Shown here piece by piece: positions 36,314-45,040 of a stretch of 64,000 nucleotides of DNA. The stretch's first letter is position 1; every line of letters begins with the position of its first letter. Source of the DNA: Caldithrix abyssi DSM 13497 (GTDB lineage: Bacteria > Calditrichota > Calditrichia > Calditrichales > Calditrichaceae). Under the pieces are notes generated by a model. That model was given only the letters and a program-made list of their open reading frames with translations. It was not told the DNA's origin and searched no databases. The position numbers and the translations under genes are program-made. Where the stretch lies: NCBI RefSeq assembly GCF_001886815.1, contig NZ_CP018099.1:3842501-3906500 (forward strand). The letters are read 5' to 3'.

Positions 36314-37342
36314 ATGGAACTTAAAATTTTAATGATTGGCTTTGGACATGTGGGCCGGGGCTTTGCTGATTTGTTGATTAAAAAAGAACAATTGCTGCGG
36401 CAGAAATTCGATCTGTCGGTCAAAATCGTTGGCATTGTCACGCGCAGCAAGGGCAAGATCATTGATCCTGAGGGTGTCGATCTGCAAAGAGCCTTGAAAA
36501 CCTCCCAGGCGGGGAAAACTTTTAAAGATAGCGGATTGCCCACAACCGACGTCCTAACAGAAAGCTTGCTTGCATCGGTTGATTACGACGCGCTGGTTGA
36601 ATTGTCCATTACCAATCTAACGGACGGCCAGCCGGCAACGTCTTATATTCGAATCGCCCTTGAACGGCGAAAAGATGTGATTACGGCCAATAAAGGGCCC
36701 ATTGCTCTGCATCTCGATGAATTAAAAGAACTGGCCCGGAAAAATGGCGTGCAGTTGCGTTATGAAGGCACGGTAATGGCCGGCACGCCGTTAATCAACC
36801 TGATTCGAAGCAACCTGGCCGGTCTGGAAATAAAAAAAGTGCAGGGCATTGTGAATGGCTCCACCAATTACATTTTGACGCGCATGGAAGAGGGCCTGGA
36901 ATATGATCAGGCGGTTGCCGAGGCGAGGCAGCTGGGCTATCTGGAAGCTGACCCCACGGCCGATGTGGAAGGCTGGGACGCGGTAGCCAAAACCATGATT
37001 CTGGCCCGCGATGTATTCAACGTTTCCCTGAGCAAAGAAGCGATTCAGAGAAAGGGCATCAGCGCATTGCGTAAGGCAGATGTGGAACGCGCCAGAACGG
37101 AAAATCGTGTGTGGAAGTTGATCGCAACGCTTGAAAAAGAGAACGGCGCGTTAAATGCCTCCGTACAGCCGCAGTTATTGGACATGTCCCATCCGCTGGC
37201 GGGCGTGCGTGGGACGACCAACGCCGTGACCATCACCACCGATTTTCTTCAGGAGGTAACGATTGTTGGCCCGGGCGCCGGAGAGCGCGAAACCGGCTAT
37301 GCGGTTTTTAACGATTTACTGGCCGTAGCGGGAAAGTTGTGA
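36314..37342 (+). CDS. hom: homoserine dehydrogenase (1)
   Basis: NAD(P)-dependent reduction of aspartate semialdehyde to homoserine, for threonine and methionine synthesis. The N-terminal GFGHVGRGF dinucleotide motif, KGPIALH, the family core LRYEGTVMAGTPLINL, GIVNGSTNYIL and LEADPTADVEGWDAVAK (catalytic Asp and Lys region) are present. ATG 36314 (after GGGAG) is preferred to the upstream TTG at 36293. At 342 residues it has no fused aspartokinase and little C-terminal regulatory extension. A second, more diverged copy is at 45037-46083. Confidence 0.9.
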   Translation: MELKILMIGFGHVGRGFADLLIKKEQLLRQKFDLSVKIVGIVTRSKGKIIDPEGVDLQRALKTSQAGKTFKDSGLPTTDVLTESLLASVDYDALVELSITNLTDGQPATSYIRIALERRKDVITANKGPIALHLDELKELARKNGVQLRYEGTVMAGTPLINLIRSNLAGLEIKKVQGIVNGSTNYILTRMEEGLEYDQAVAEARQLGYLEADPTADVEGWDAVAKTMILARDVFNVSLSKEAIQRKGISALRKADVERARTENRVWKLIATLEKENGALNASVQPQLLDMSHPLAGVRGTTNAVTITTDFLQEVTIVGPGAGERETGYAVFNDLLAVAGKL

Positions 37343-37370
37343 GATTTTTTTTCTACTTCGCCGGTGAGGA

Positions 37371-37575
37371 TTAGTTGAATAGTTGATTGGTTAAATGGCA
37401 ACTGCCCACGTTGAACGTTTCCCTCATTCGGACTTTTATTCTGGGAAAGGGAGTGAGACAATTGTAACTATTCTTAATTTTTAACATTCTTTGTTCCCTT
37501 TGTGACTTCTCTGTGCGCTCCGTGGTTGCTTAAATCCTTGCAAAAATGTTTTGGTTGGGGCTATGCTGCCATTGA
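37371..37575 (+). repeat. dispersed repeat family B, copy 2
   Basis: Order as in copy 1: TTAGTTGAATAG start, CAACTGCCCACGTTGAACG, a hairpin in the CTCATTCGG region, and tail GTGGTTGCTTAAATCC with GGCTATGCTGCCATTG. It fills the gap between hom and the AGCS gene; a minus-strand ORF over it is repeat-derived. Confidence 0.8.
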
Positions 37576-37698
37576 AAGTGGATTCCTCTTTAATCTTTAT
37601 TTCATCTTCCAATATTTTCTGGCATCTTTGCTGATTTTCTTTTATTATTAAGGATCGATTTTCACAGGTCGTCAAATTGGAGGAGGCAGTGAGGGCCC

Positions 37699-39201
37699 AT
37701 GGAATGGATGGAAAAGCTTCTTAGTTTAAGTTTTCAGGTTCGCGATTTTATGTGGGGTAACTGGATGGTTGCCCTGCTGGTTATTACCGGTATTGTGCTA
37801 ACTGTTGTCACCAGGATGATCCAGATTCGTCGCTTGGGCAATGCATTAAAGCTGGTTTTCTTAGGCGCGCGTGGCAAGGATTACTCTAAGGAAGACGAAG
37901 GCGATATTTCTCCATTTGCGGCGTTAATGACCGCGCTGGCAGCCACGGTAGGAAATGGCAATATTGCCGGCGTGGCCACGGCTATTGCCACCGGCGGGCC
38001 GGGCGCTCCGGTGTGGATGTGGATTTCCGGTTTTTTTGGCATGGCCACCAAATATGCCGAAGGATTTTTGGGCGTCAAATTTCGCAAAGTAGCCGAAGAC
38101 GGCACCATGGCCGGCGGGCCCATGTACTACATCCGTTACGGCTTAAAAGAAGGACGCTTTAGTAAATTTCTGGCCGCCTTGTTTGCCGTTTGCGGCGCTT
38201 TTGCCGCTTTGTTTGGCACCGGTAATATGGCGCAGTCCAATTCCATGGCTCTGGCCTTTAAAAGTCAATTTGGCGTGCCGCCCCTGCTCAGCGGCGCTAT
38301 TTTAACCATTATGGTGGGGCTGGTGGTGATTGGCGGCATTAAACGTATTGGCGCGGTGGCCGAGCGATTGGTACCCACTATGATTGCCTTTTACTTTCTG
38401 GGCGCCATTACGGTTATTCTGGTTAATGTGGCCCATATTCTGGAAGCCTTTGAAATTATTTTTGCCTCGGCTTTTACCGGTAAGGCGCTTGGCGGGGCGC
38501 TGATCGGCACATCCGTACAAAAAGCGATAAGTCTGGGCGTGAGTCGAGGCGTGCTCTCTAACGAGTCCGGCCTGGGATCTGCGGCCATTGCGCAAAGCGC
38601 TTCCAAATCCAGCGATCCAGCCAAAAATGGTTTAATTGCCATGACCGGCACTTTTATCGATACCATCGTGGTAAACACCATGACCACGCTAACCATTGTC
38701 TTAAGTGGCATGTGGATGTTAACGCCGGCTGTGGGCGTCGATTTGAACGGCGCCAATGTCAATCTGCAAAACCTGTCGCCGCAGGTGGTCGATTTCGCCA
38801 GCCAGGTGGGGTACAATTTGCAAAACGGCGGACTTTCCAGCACGGCGTTGACTTCAGCCGCCTTCAATACCGTGCTGCCTTTTGGCATTGGCGGCACGAT
38901 CATTGCCATCGCTTCCTTTTTGTTTGGCTACACCACGCTCATCGGATGGGCTTACTACGGCGAACAGTGTCTGGAGTACATCGCCGGCGTTAAGATTAAA
39001 AAACCCTATCGCCTGATTTACATCTCCTTATTGTTCATCGGCGCCAATTTACAGGGACAGTATCTTGACATTGTCTGGAATGTGGGCGACACGGCCAACG
39101 CCTTGATGGCCTTTCCCAATTTGATCGGACTGCTGTTTTTAGCGGGCGTAGTGGCCAAAATCACCAGCGACTCATTCAGCGGAGGGAAACGCATTTATTA
39201 G
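37699..39201 (+). CDS. AGCS-family sodium:amino acid (alanine/glycine) symporter
   Basis: A 500-residue polytopic membrane protein of the alanine/glycine:cation symporter family. About ten hydrophobic helices are visible, with the family motifs SPFAALMTALAATVGNGNIA near the N-terminus and GVSRGVLSNESGLGSAAIAQ in the middle. It moves Ala or Gly into the cell with Na+. AGGAGGCAG lies before the ATG. The gene follows hom on the same strand but is separated by 356 bp filled mainly by a family B repeat, so joint transcription is uncertain. I found no glycine riboswitch in that gap. Confidence 0.92.
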   Translation: MEWMEKLLSLSFQVRDFMWGNWMVALLVITGIVLTVVTRMIQIRRLGNALKLVFLGARGKDYSKEDEGDISPFAALMTALAATVGNGNIAGVATAIATGGPGAPVWMWISGFFGMATKYAEGFLGVKFRKVAEDGTMAGGPMYYIRYGLKEGRFSKFLAALFAVCGAFAALFGTGNMAQSNSMALAFKSQFGVPPLLSGAILTIMVGLVVIGGIKRIGAVAERLVPTMIAFYFLGAITVILVNVAHILEAFEIIFASAFTGKALGGALIGTSVQKAISLGVSRGVLSNESGLGSAAIAQSASKSSDPAKNGLIAMTGTFIDTIVVNTMTTLTIVLSGMWMLTPAVGVDLNGANVNLQNLSPQVVDFASQVGYNLQNGGLSSTALTSAAFNTVLPFGIGGTIIAIASFLFGYTTLIGWAYYGEQCLEYIAGVKIKKPYRLIYISLLFIGANLQGQYLDIVWNVGDTANALMAFPNLIGLLFLAGVVAKITSDSFSGGKRIY

Positions 39202-39236
39202 TCGGTATTGGTTAGCGGCCGGATCATGCCATCTGT

Positions 39237-39612
39237 TTGGTTGAATGGTTGATTAGTTGAATGGTTGAATGGTAACTGTCCACGTTCAGCGTTCCCCTCA
39301 CCCGGTCTTTTATTCCGGGTGAGGGAGTGAGGGCGATTGAAACTATTTTTAATCTTCAACAATCTTTTCGCCTTTTGTGGCATCTTTGTGCTATCTGTGG
39401 TTGCTTAAATTCCTGCGGAAATGTTTTTGTTTGCTGCTATTCTGTAATAGAGTTAAAAATTATCACGCGGAGCGGGAGGCTGTGCCCGAATAGTAGAGCG
39501 CCGGTTTGCTTAGCTTGCGTCTTAAATGTTAAATCATTTTCTGCGATGATTGGCGTAATCTGCAAGAAAATTACTCTGCGCGCGTTGTGGTTGATTTTGG
39601 CGGTGGCTGCCG
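39237..39612 (+). repeat. dispersed repeat family B, copy 3 (both modules)
   Basis: Module B1 (39237-39450) has the TTGAATGG units, the CACCCGG-TTTTATT-CCGGGTG hairpin and the GTGGTTGCTTAAATTCC tail. Module B2 (from 39459) has ATTATCACGCGGAGCGGGAG, CCGAATAGTAGAGCGCCGG and CTGCGATGATTGGCGTAATC. The same modules recur at 40541 and 43602. Confidence 0.82.
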
Positions 39613-39698
39613 AAATTAGTGAAGTCTCAGGCAAAATGGCGCTGTGTAGTGATTCGTTCTGCGAACCAGATTTTAGATGCAGGGCTATGAAAAGAGCG

Positions 39699-39725
39699 CC
39701 CGATCGCCATGATAGAGCGATCGGG
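39699..39725 (-). terminator. putative rho-independent terminator
   Basis: A perfect 9-bp stem (CCCGATCGC / GCGATCGGG, 9-nt loop) lies 50 bp past the stop of the minus-strand gene at 39776. On that strand it is followed by a short T run (CTCTTTTC). Confidence 0.5.
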
Positions 39726-39775
39726 ACGCGAGAATGTCCGTCGTCCGGGAATTGCCGCTGCGGAATGGCGGTTCA

Positions 39776-40219
39776 TCAAAAGAAATAGCGCAGACCAACG
39801 CCGGCGTTAAAACTCAGATAGGTGCCGGGCAGCAGATCCAGGATGGGAACGATCTCCAGAAACATGTCAAGCGGCGCAGACTGAAAAAAATAATTAACGC
39901 CCAGAACGCCGCGCACGCCCAGTCGATCGTCATCGCCCATTCTCAAACGCACGCCGGGACCGTAATAAAAGATGTAGTTTGGTTCTTTGAGAACATTTTT
40001 ATTGTGAATCAGGTAATCAGCGTGAAAGTGCAATTTGCTGTTGGAGCCAAAAGACCAGGCCAGACCGCCGTCAATGGCTGTGGTGGCCGTTTGCCAGACC
40101 TTCAGGCTGATGCCGGTGGGCTCGCCAATAATTACGCCAACGCCCTTGCCGGTGGTTTGCGCGGCAAGCGTACCCAGTAAAAATGCCGATAGAATAATAG
40201 CCGAAATAAATCGTCTCAT
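39776..40219 (-). CDS. small exported beta-barrel-like protein
   Basis: A 147-residue protein with a signal peptide (FISAIILSAFLLGTLAAQT) and a mature part of short beta strands (GIGVIIGEPTGISL-like, LHFHADYLI, FIYYGPGVRLRMG, YLSFNAGVGLRYFF) ending in Phe-Phe. The form resembles small outer-membrane barrels of the OmpA/OmpW type, and similar proteins are usually annotated only as hypothetical. It stands alone among family B repeats. The gap 40220-40540 upstream holds its promoter; I see no gene in it. Confidence 0.68.
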   Translation of the reverse strand: MRRFISAIILSAFLLGTLAAQTTGKGVGVIIGEPTGISLKVWQTATTAIDGGLAWSFGSNSKLHFHADYLIHNKNVLKEPNYIFYYGPGVRLRMGDDDRLGVRGVLGVNYFFQSAPLDMFLEIVPILDLLPGTYLSFNAGVGLRYFF

Positions 40220-40540
40220 CGCTCATTGCCTCCTTTTCGTAAGTCGCTTCCGGTTAAAATGAATCACTTATTAACTACCATAGTTTAAAAAAGTTCTGCA
40301 AAAAAACAAAACCGCCGTTCGCTTAAACTGGTCAGTGTATGAAAACAAAAAGCGGAGCGAAAATAAGTCAATCATAGCGCTTATTTGGGAAGGGTAAATA
40401 ATAATCGCACATTGAAGACGAATAACACCCGGGCAAAGAAACGTCTTAAAAGTTATGGTTCTAAATTCTTTTTAGAATACTTTCTTCTTCGTAGCATCTG
40501 TCCCGCCCTGGCTGGATGCGAAAATTTTTGTGCTGCTGGA

Positions 40541-40846
40541 TTGGTTGAATAGTTGATTAGTTGATTAGTTGAATGGTTGAATGGTTGAATGGTTAAATGG
40601 CAACTGTCCACTTTCAGCGTTCCCCTCTCCCAGACTTTTATTCTTGGAAAAGGAGATCAAGATGGTGTGGGCAATTGAAACTTTTTTAAATTTTTAACAC
40701 TCTTTGCACTCTTTGTGACTCCTTTGAGCTCTCTGTGGTCGCTTGAAATAGTTTGTTTAATCTTTTTCTGCGATGATTGGCGTAATCTGCGAGAAAATTA
40801 TTTTGCGCGTGTTGCGGTTGATTTTGGTTGCGGCTATGCCGCCTTA
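40541..40846 (+). repeat. dispersed repeat family B, copy 4
   Basis: Starts with several TTGATTAG/TTGAATGG units, then the CAACTGTCCACTTTCAGCG segment, hairpin remnant and tail, then the end of module B2 (CTGCGATGATTGGCGTAATC to GGCTATGCCGCCTTAG). The last 13 bp overlap the end of the kinase gene at 40834. Confidence 0.8.
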
Positions 40847-42111
40847 GAAATTTTAAAAACGTGCCGGCCGTTCAGATATTCGTAAGAGACGTTCAGCTCG
40901 TTCAAATCGCAAATCTTTTTAACCAGGGCCAGCCCCAGCCCCAGTGTTTCGCCATTGTTTTTTCGTTTAACAAAGCGTTTGAAGAGCTGCTGCGGCGGGA
41001 AATCCAGTTCTGCGCCAATGTTACTAATAATCAGCGATTGTTCATCTGTTTTAATTGTAATACTGGCTCCGGTCGGCGCATGCTGGATGGCATTTCGCAC
41101 CAGGTTCTTAAGAACCAGTTCAAACAAATATGGATCAATGTTAAAAGCGTGTTCTTCATTCAAATCAAACGTAATTTTCAGGCCCTTTAATTCGGCCAGT
41201 TCTTTAACCGATTGCAAATGCTCTTCAATGATCGGCTTTGTGCGAATGATTCTGGTGTTTTTGAATTCTCCGTTTTCAATGCGCGTTATCAGGTTCAGCA
41301 CATTGCCCAGATGAGAGAGGTGATTAATCTGCCTGTAAATGACCTGGATTGCTTCTCCGTGGCGTTCCAGCGCCGCCTCGTCGCGCATTAAAGTTTCGAG
41401 CTTGTTGCGGATGATCGCCAGCGGCGTTTGCATTTCGTGCGCCATGTCTTCGGTGTATTCTTTTAGATTACGGTAATCTTTTTCGATTTGATCCAGCATT
41501 TTTTGAAACAATTTTTGCATTTTAATGAATTCTTCGGTTGTCGTAGAGATAGCCGGCGCGCTGGTTTGCTGTCCTACCTTGTAAGTTTTCATAACGTTTA
41601 AAATTTGATAAAACGGGCGGAAAAGGTAGCCGGAGAGGAAATAATTGAAAGCGATCAAACCCAGGGCCAGCGCGCCAAAAACAAAGAACATGCTGGCCAA
41701 AAAGTCGTCGCGCAAACGATAAAAATCTCCCACGTGGACGCGCGTTTCGTAAACATAGTAATCTTTGCCCACCTTTATGGCCGCCAGACGCTTTCGGTAG
41801 TGCTGATATTCGTCAATCGATTCATTATAAATGATCGTATCTTTGACGACAGGCAGTTTTTGCAAAAGTTGCCTGTCAGAAAGGCGTCTTAATTTTAGAT
41901 AGCGCGGCAGACGAGAAAGGGTGGAGTCTTTGGTCAGATGTTTTTTCAGCCGCCAGTCAAATTTGCTGAAGCGGTTTTGCACATAAGAATCGATGTACTG
42001 GTTGGCCATTTTAGACATGATAAAGGCGCTGATAAAAAAGACCAGAAAAGAGAAGATCAGATAAAAGGCGGTGGTTTTGTTTAACAATTTTATCGGACGT
42101 CTGCCGCTCAT
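40834..42111 (-). CDS. OmpR-type two-component sensor histidine kinase
   Basis: A 425-residue kinase: an N-terminal membrane helix (AFYLIFSFLVFFISAFIMSKM), a periplasmic region of about 100 residues, a second helix (ASMFFVFGALALGLIAFNYFL), a HAMP-like linker, HisKA with AHEMQTPLAII and HATPase_c with NLVRNAIQHAP and GLGLALVKKI. It follows the OmpR-type regulator gene by 37 bp and is clearly its partner. GGAG precedes the ATG. Its last codons (AAG GCG GCA TAG) lie inside a family B repeat, so the present stop may come from the repeat. Confidence 0.92.
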   Translation of the reverse strand: MSGRRPIKLLNKTTAFYLIFSFLVFFISAFIMSKMANQYIDSYVQNRFSKFDWRLKKHLTKDSTLSRLPRYLKLRRLSDRQLLQKLPVVKDTIIYNESIDEYQHYRKRLAAIKVGKDYYVYETRVHVGDFYRLRDDFLASMFFVFGALALGLIAFNYFLSGYLFRPFYQILNVMKTYKVGQQTSAPAISTTTEEFIKMQKLFQKMLDQIEKDYRNLKEYTEDMAHEMQTPLAIIRNKLETLMRDEAALERHGEAIQVIYRQINHLSHLGNVLNLITRIENGEFKNTRIIRTKPIIEEHLQSVKELAELKGLKITFDLNEEHAFNIDPYLFELVLKNLVRNAIQHAPTGASITIKTDEQSLIISNIGAELDFPPQQLFKRFVKRKNNGETLGLGLALVKKICDLNELNVSYEYLNGRHVFKISKAA

Positions 42112-42148
42112 GGATTACTCCGTCATTAATGGATTAAATTCGGCCTTG

Positions 42149-42829
42149 CTAAATATCTTCGGTAAACTTATAGCCCATGCCATACATGGCCTTGATGTAG
42201 TTGTTGCCGCCGGCGGCCATGATCTTTTTCCTCAGATTTTTAATATGGTTATAAATAAAGTCAAAATGATCGGACTGATCAACATGATCGCCCCACAGAT
42301 GTTCGGCAATACTCTCTTTGGTTAGCAGTCGGTTTTGATTGTAAAGAAAATAGAGCAGAAGATCGTATTCTTTGCGTGTTAAATTCAGCCCCGCACCATT
42401 AACAAAAACGCGGGCAGCCTCTAAATCCACTTTAATTTCATTAAAGACCAGCTCGTTTTTACCGTTAAATTTTTTGCGGCGCAGTTGCGAGCGCACCCTG
42501 GCGTTTAATTCGGCCTGATGGAAGGGCTTGGTTAAGTAGTCGTCGGCTCCTAATTCAAGGCCTCTTACTTTGTCTTCAACGGCGTCTCTGGCAGTCAAAA
42601 TGATAATGATTGTATCGCTGGACTGTCGCCGAATGATCGGAATCAACTCCATGCCGTTGCCGTCCGGCAGTCCGAGATCAAGAATGACAATGTCGTATTG
42701 ATAGAGCGCAATTTTCTCCCGGGCATGTAAAAAATCCTCAGCGCTTTCCACCAAAAATTCTTGCTCGTTAAAAAAGTTGGTTAAATCTGCCAGTAAAATC
42801 TTGTTGTCTTCTACAATTAACATTTTCAT
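42149..42829 (-). CDS. OmpR/PhoB-family response regulator
   Basis: A 226-residue DNA-binding regulator: receiver with VEDN near the N-terminus, phospho-acceptor Asp in VILDLGLPDGNG, Thr in LTARDAVEDKVRGLELGADDYL and Lys in TKPF, then a winged-helix domain (LTRKEYDLLLYFLYNQNRLL; SDHFDFIYNHIKNLRKK). It is first in a two-gene operon with the kinase at 40834. Target genes cannot be read from sequence; nothing nearby marks a specific signal. Confidence 0.95.
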   Translation of the reverse strand: MKMLIVEDNKILLADLTNFFNEQEFLVESAEDFLHAREKIALYQYDIVILDLGLPDGNGMELIPIIRRQSSDTIIIILTARDAVEDKVRGLELGADDYLTKPFHQAELNARVRSQLRRKKFNGKNELVFNEIKVDLEAARVFVNGAGLNLTRKEYDLLLYFLYNQNRLLTKESIAEHLWGDHVDQSDHFDFIYNHIKNLRKKIMAAGGNNYIKAMYGMGYKFTEDI

Positions 42830-42910
42830 TGTATCACCGGGAACAATTGTAAGTTTAAATTCTGTAGAAATTCTGTTCTGAATAAGGCAGGCGAAGCGAA
42901 AGAGAACGGA

Positions 42911-43279
42911 TCAACGAACCGCTCTGGACTCTTTCTGTTTACAGTCGAAGCAGATGCGGGTGGTGGGGACAGCGCGCAATCGTTTTTCATCGATTTCCTG
43001 GCCGCAAACACGGCAGACGCCATAGGTTCCGTTTTCGATGCGTTCCAGCGCCTGGTCGATTTGATTTAAAAATTTGTCCATGCGCGCCAAAAACATGTAC
43101 GATTGTTCGCGGTTCATGGTGTCGGTGCCGAACTCGGTGTATTTGTAGGCCGTTTTCCCGTAATCTTCTTCGGAATTGGTATCCTGTAAAATTTCGCCAT
43201 AACGTTCGCGTTCTTCTAAGGTTTCTTTTCGCTTTTTAAGGAGAATTTCTTTGAATTCCTGCAATTTTTTGGCGTCCAT
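42911..43279 (-). CDS. DksA/TraR-family zinc-finger protein
   Basis: A 122-residue protein with an N-terminal helical hairpin (KLQEFKEILLKKRKETLEER) and a C-terminal C4 zinc finger, CRVCGQEI and ICFDCKQ, the form seen in DksA/TraR proteins that insert into the RNA polymerase secondary channel or act as general stress regulators. It lacks obvious DxxDxA-type acidic residues at the coiled-coil tip, so it is probably TraR/YocK-like rather than DksA proper. The start follows GGAAGGAGG. Confidence 0.85.
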   Translation of the reverse strand: MDAKKLQEFKEILLKKRKETLEERERYGEILQDTNSEEDYGKTAYKYTEFGTDTMNREQSYMFLARMDKFLNQIDQALERIENGTYGVCRVCGQEIDEKRLRAVPTTRICFDCKQKESRAVR

Positions 43280-43424
43280 TCTGGCCTCCTTCCTTTTCCT
43301 GATCTTTGTTCACAATTTAGCATATTTTTGATACATTGCGCAAATAATAAGTTACAGAAAGATTAAAATGAGGCGAAGGGCGAGTTTGTGTCTCGGGAGC
43401 GTGGGTGGTTAAAAAGTGAGTCCT

Positions 43425-43601
43425 GGGGGTGTCTCAAAAACGAAATTAAATGCATATTTATTTAATATCATGTAAAACCTTATATTAGCCCTCACCCCCC
43501 TGCTCCCCTCTCCAGGTTTTCGGGAGAGGGGGAATTAAAGGGGGGTGAGGGAAAGAAATAATTTATAAAAATACATCTTCTTTGACTTTTGGGACAGCCC
43601 C
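43425..43601. repeat. MITE-like element, family A copy 2
   Basis: 177 bp between GGGGGTGTCTCAAAAA and TTTTGGGACAGCCCC, with the nested CCCTCACCCCCC / GGGGGGTGAGGG hairpin and inner GGTTTTCGGGAGAGG arm. It abuts a 5'-truncated family B copy at 43602, as if inserted into it. The upstream bases 43280-43424 hold nothing recognisable. Confidence 0.85.
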
Positions 43602-43880
43602 AGGGATTTTTAATTTAAAACATTCTTTGCGCCCTTTGTGAATTCTCTGATCTCTTTGTGGTTGTTTAAATTCCTGCGGGATTGTTTTTGGTTTTGGCTA
43701 TGCTGTACTTGAATTAAAAATTATCACGCGGAGCGGGAGGCTGTGCCCGAATAGTAGAGCGCCGGTTTGCTAAGCTTGAGTCTTAAATGTTTAATCATTT
43801 TCTGCGATGATTGACGTAATTTGCGAGAAAATTACTTTGCGGGCGGTGCGGTTGGTTTGGGTTGCCGTTTTACTGCCTTG
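43602..43880 (+). repeat. dispersed repeat family B, copy 5 (5'-truncated)
   Basis: Starts in the module B1 tail (CATTCTTTGCGCCCTTTGTG), continues to TTGGCTATGCTGTACTTG, then module B2 (ATTATCACGCGGAGCGGGAG to GTTGCCGTTTTACTGCCTTG). The usual TTGAATGG start is missing because a family A element lies there instead. Confidence 0.8.
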
Positions 43881-44005
43881 GATTTTTTGCTCTGGCCTTC
43901 ATCCAACAAAACGACATCTGGAATGACAGCCCTGTGTCCATTCAAATAATCAACCAATCAGTTCAAAATAGACGTTTTCTTCCCTCCTGCAGGGCAAGTT
44001 AAATT

Positions 44006-45040
44006 TCAGCGGTTGATCAGCACCACTTTACCAAAAGCCTGGCCGCTTTCCAGAAAAGCGTGCGCTTTAGCCGCCTCTTCAAAAGTGAACTCTCTGGCGA
44101 TCTGCGGTTTGAACTTACCGCGCCTGATTAAATCTGCCAATTCGATAATATCTTTCCGTGTGCCCATAGTGGAGCCGATAATCTGCTGATGTTTAATGAA
44201 CAAGGCGCGCAAATCGATCTCTACTTTGGGCCCCGTGGTTGCGCCGCAGGTTACCAGTTTACCGCCCTTTTTTAAGGCCCGCAGGCTTTCGCGCCAGGTA
44301 GCCTGACCGGGATGCTCTATGATGATGTCTGCGCCCTGTCCGTCGGTCAGTTCTTTTACTGTTTTGCCAATCGATTCCTGATCGTAGCGAATGACATGGT
44401 CGGCGCCCAGTTTTTTGGCCAGTTTTGCCTTTTGCGCGCTACCGACCGTGGTAATAACGCGCGCGCCAAACGCTCGGGCAATTTGAATGGCCGAGGAGCC
44501 AACCCCGGAAGAAGCGCCGTACACCAGAACGGTGTGCTCGGGTCGTACGCCTGCCTTTTGTACCAGCATGTGGTAGGCGGTCATGCCGGCCAGTGGAAAA
44601 GCGGCCGTTTCTGCCCAGCTTAAGTTCTCGGGACGCCTGTAAACATAGGCAGCCGGAACCGCAATATATTCGGCCTGAACGCCCTGCATGCTTTCGCCGG
44701 GAATTTGAAAGCGGGCGCACAAATTTTCTTTTCCGGCAAGACAATACGGACAACGTCCGCAACTGTGTATGGGAATGTTGAATACATGGTCGCCCACATT
44801 CAGGCCAAAACGGTTGTGCGCTCGTTCGCCGACGCGCACCACTTCGCCGGCCGCCTCGCTGCCCATAATCAGCGGTAAGGGAACGCCTGGAATACCTTTT
44901 CGGACCCACAAATCAAGGTGGTTTAACGCGGCGGCTTCCACGCGAATCAATACTTCATCGCTTTCAATTTCCGGTATGGGCAGTTCTTCTACCCGCAGGA
45001 CATCGGCGCCGCCATGTTCATGGATGCGGATTGCTTTCAT
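44006..45040 (-). CDS. zinc-type alcohol dehydrogenase/quinone oxidoreductase-like protein
   Basis: A 344-residue medium-chain dehydrogenase/reductase. GSEAAGEVVRVGE (a form of the GHEGxG motif with His replaced by Ser), the structural-zinc cysteines CGRCPYCLAGKENLC, and the NAD(P) loop GASSGVGSSAIQ are visible. Quinone oxidoreductase and alcohol dehydrogenase roles both fit; the substrate is unknown. It overlaps the homoserine dehydrogenase gene by 4 bp, which suggests an operon. Confidence 0.88.
   Translation of the reverse strand: MKAIRIHEHGGADVLRVEELPIPEIESDEVLIRVEAAALNHLDLWVRKGIPGVPLPLIMGSEAAGEVVRVGERAHNRFGLNVGDHVFNIPIHSCGRCPYCLAGKENLCARFQIPGESMQGVQAEYIAVPAAYVYRRPENLSWAETAAFPLAGMTAYHMLVQKAGVRPEHTVLVYGASSGVGSSAIQIARAFGARVITTVGSAQKAKLAKKLGADHVIRYDQESIGKTVKELTDGQGADIIIEHPGQATWRESLRALKKGGKLVTCGATTGPKVEIDLRALFIKHQQIIGSTMGTRKDIIELADLIRRGKFKPQIAREFTFEEAAKAHAFLESGQAFGKVVLINR

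Noticed and set aside
37343-37698. Glycine riboswitch before the AGCS symporter
   Set aside because: The gap is repeat family B plus AT-rich sequence; I found no paired glycine-aptamer motif.
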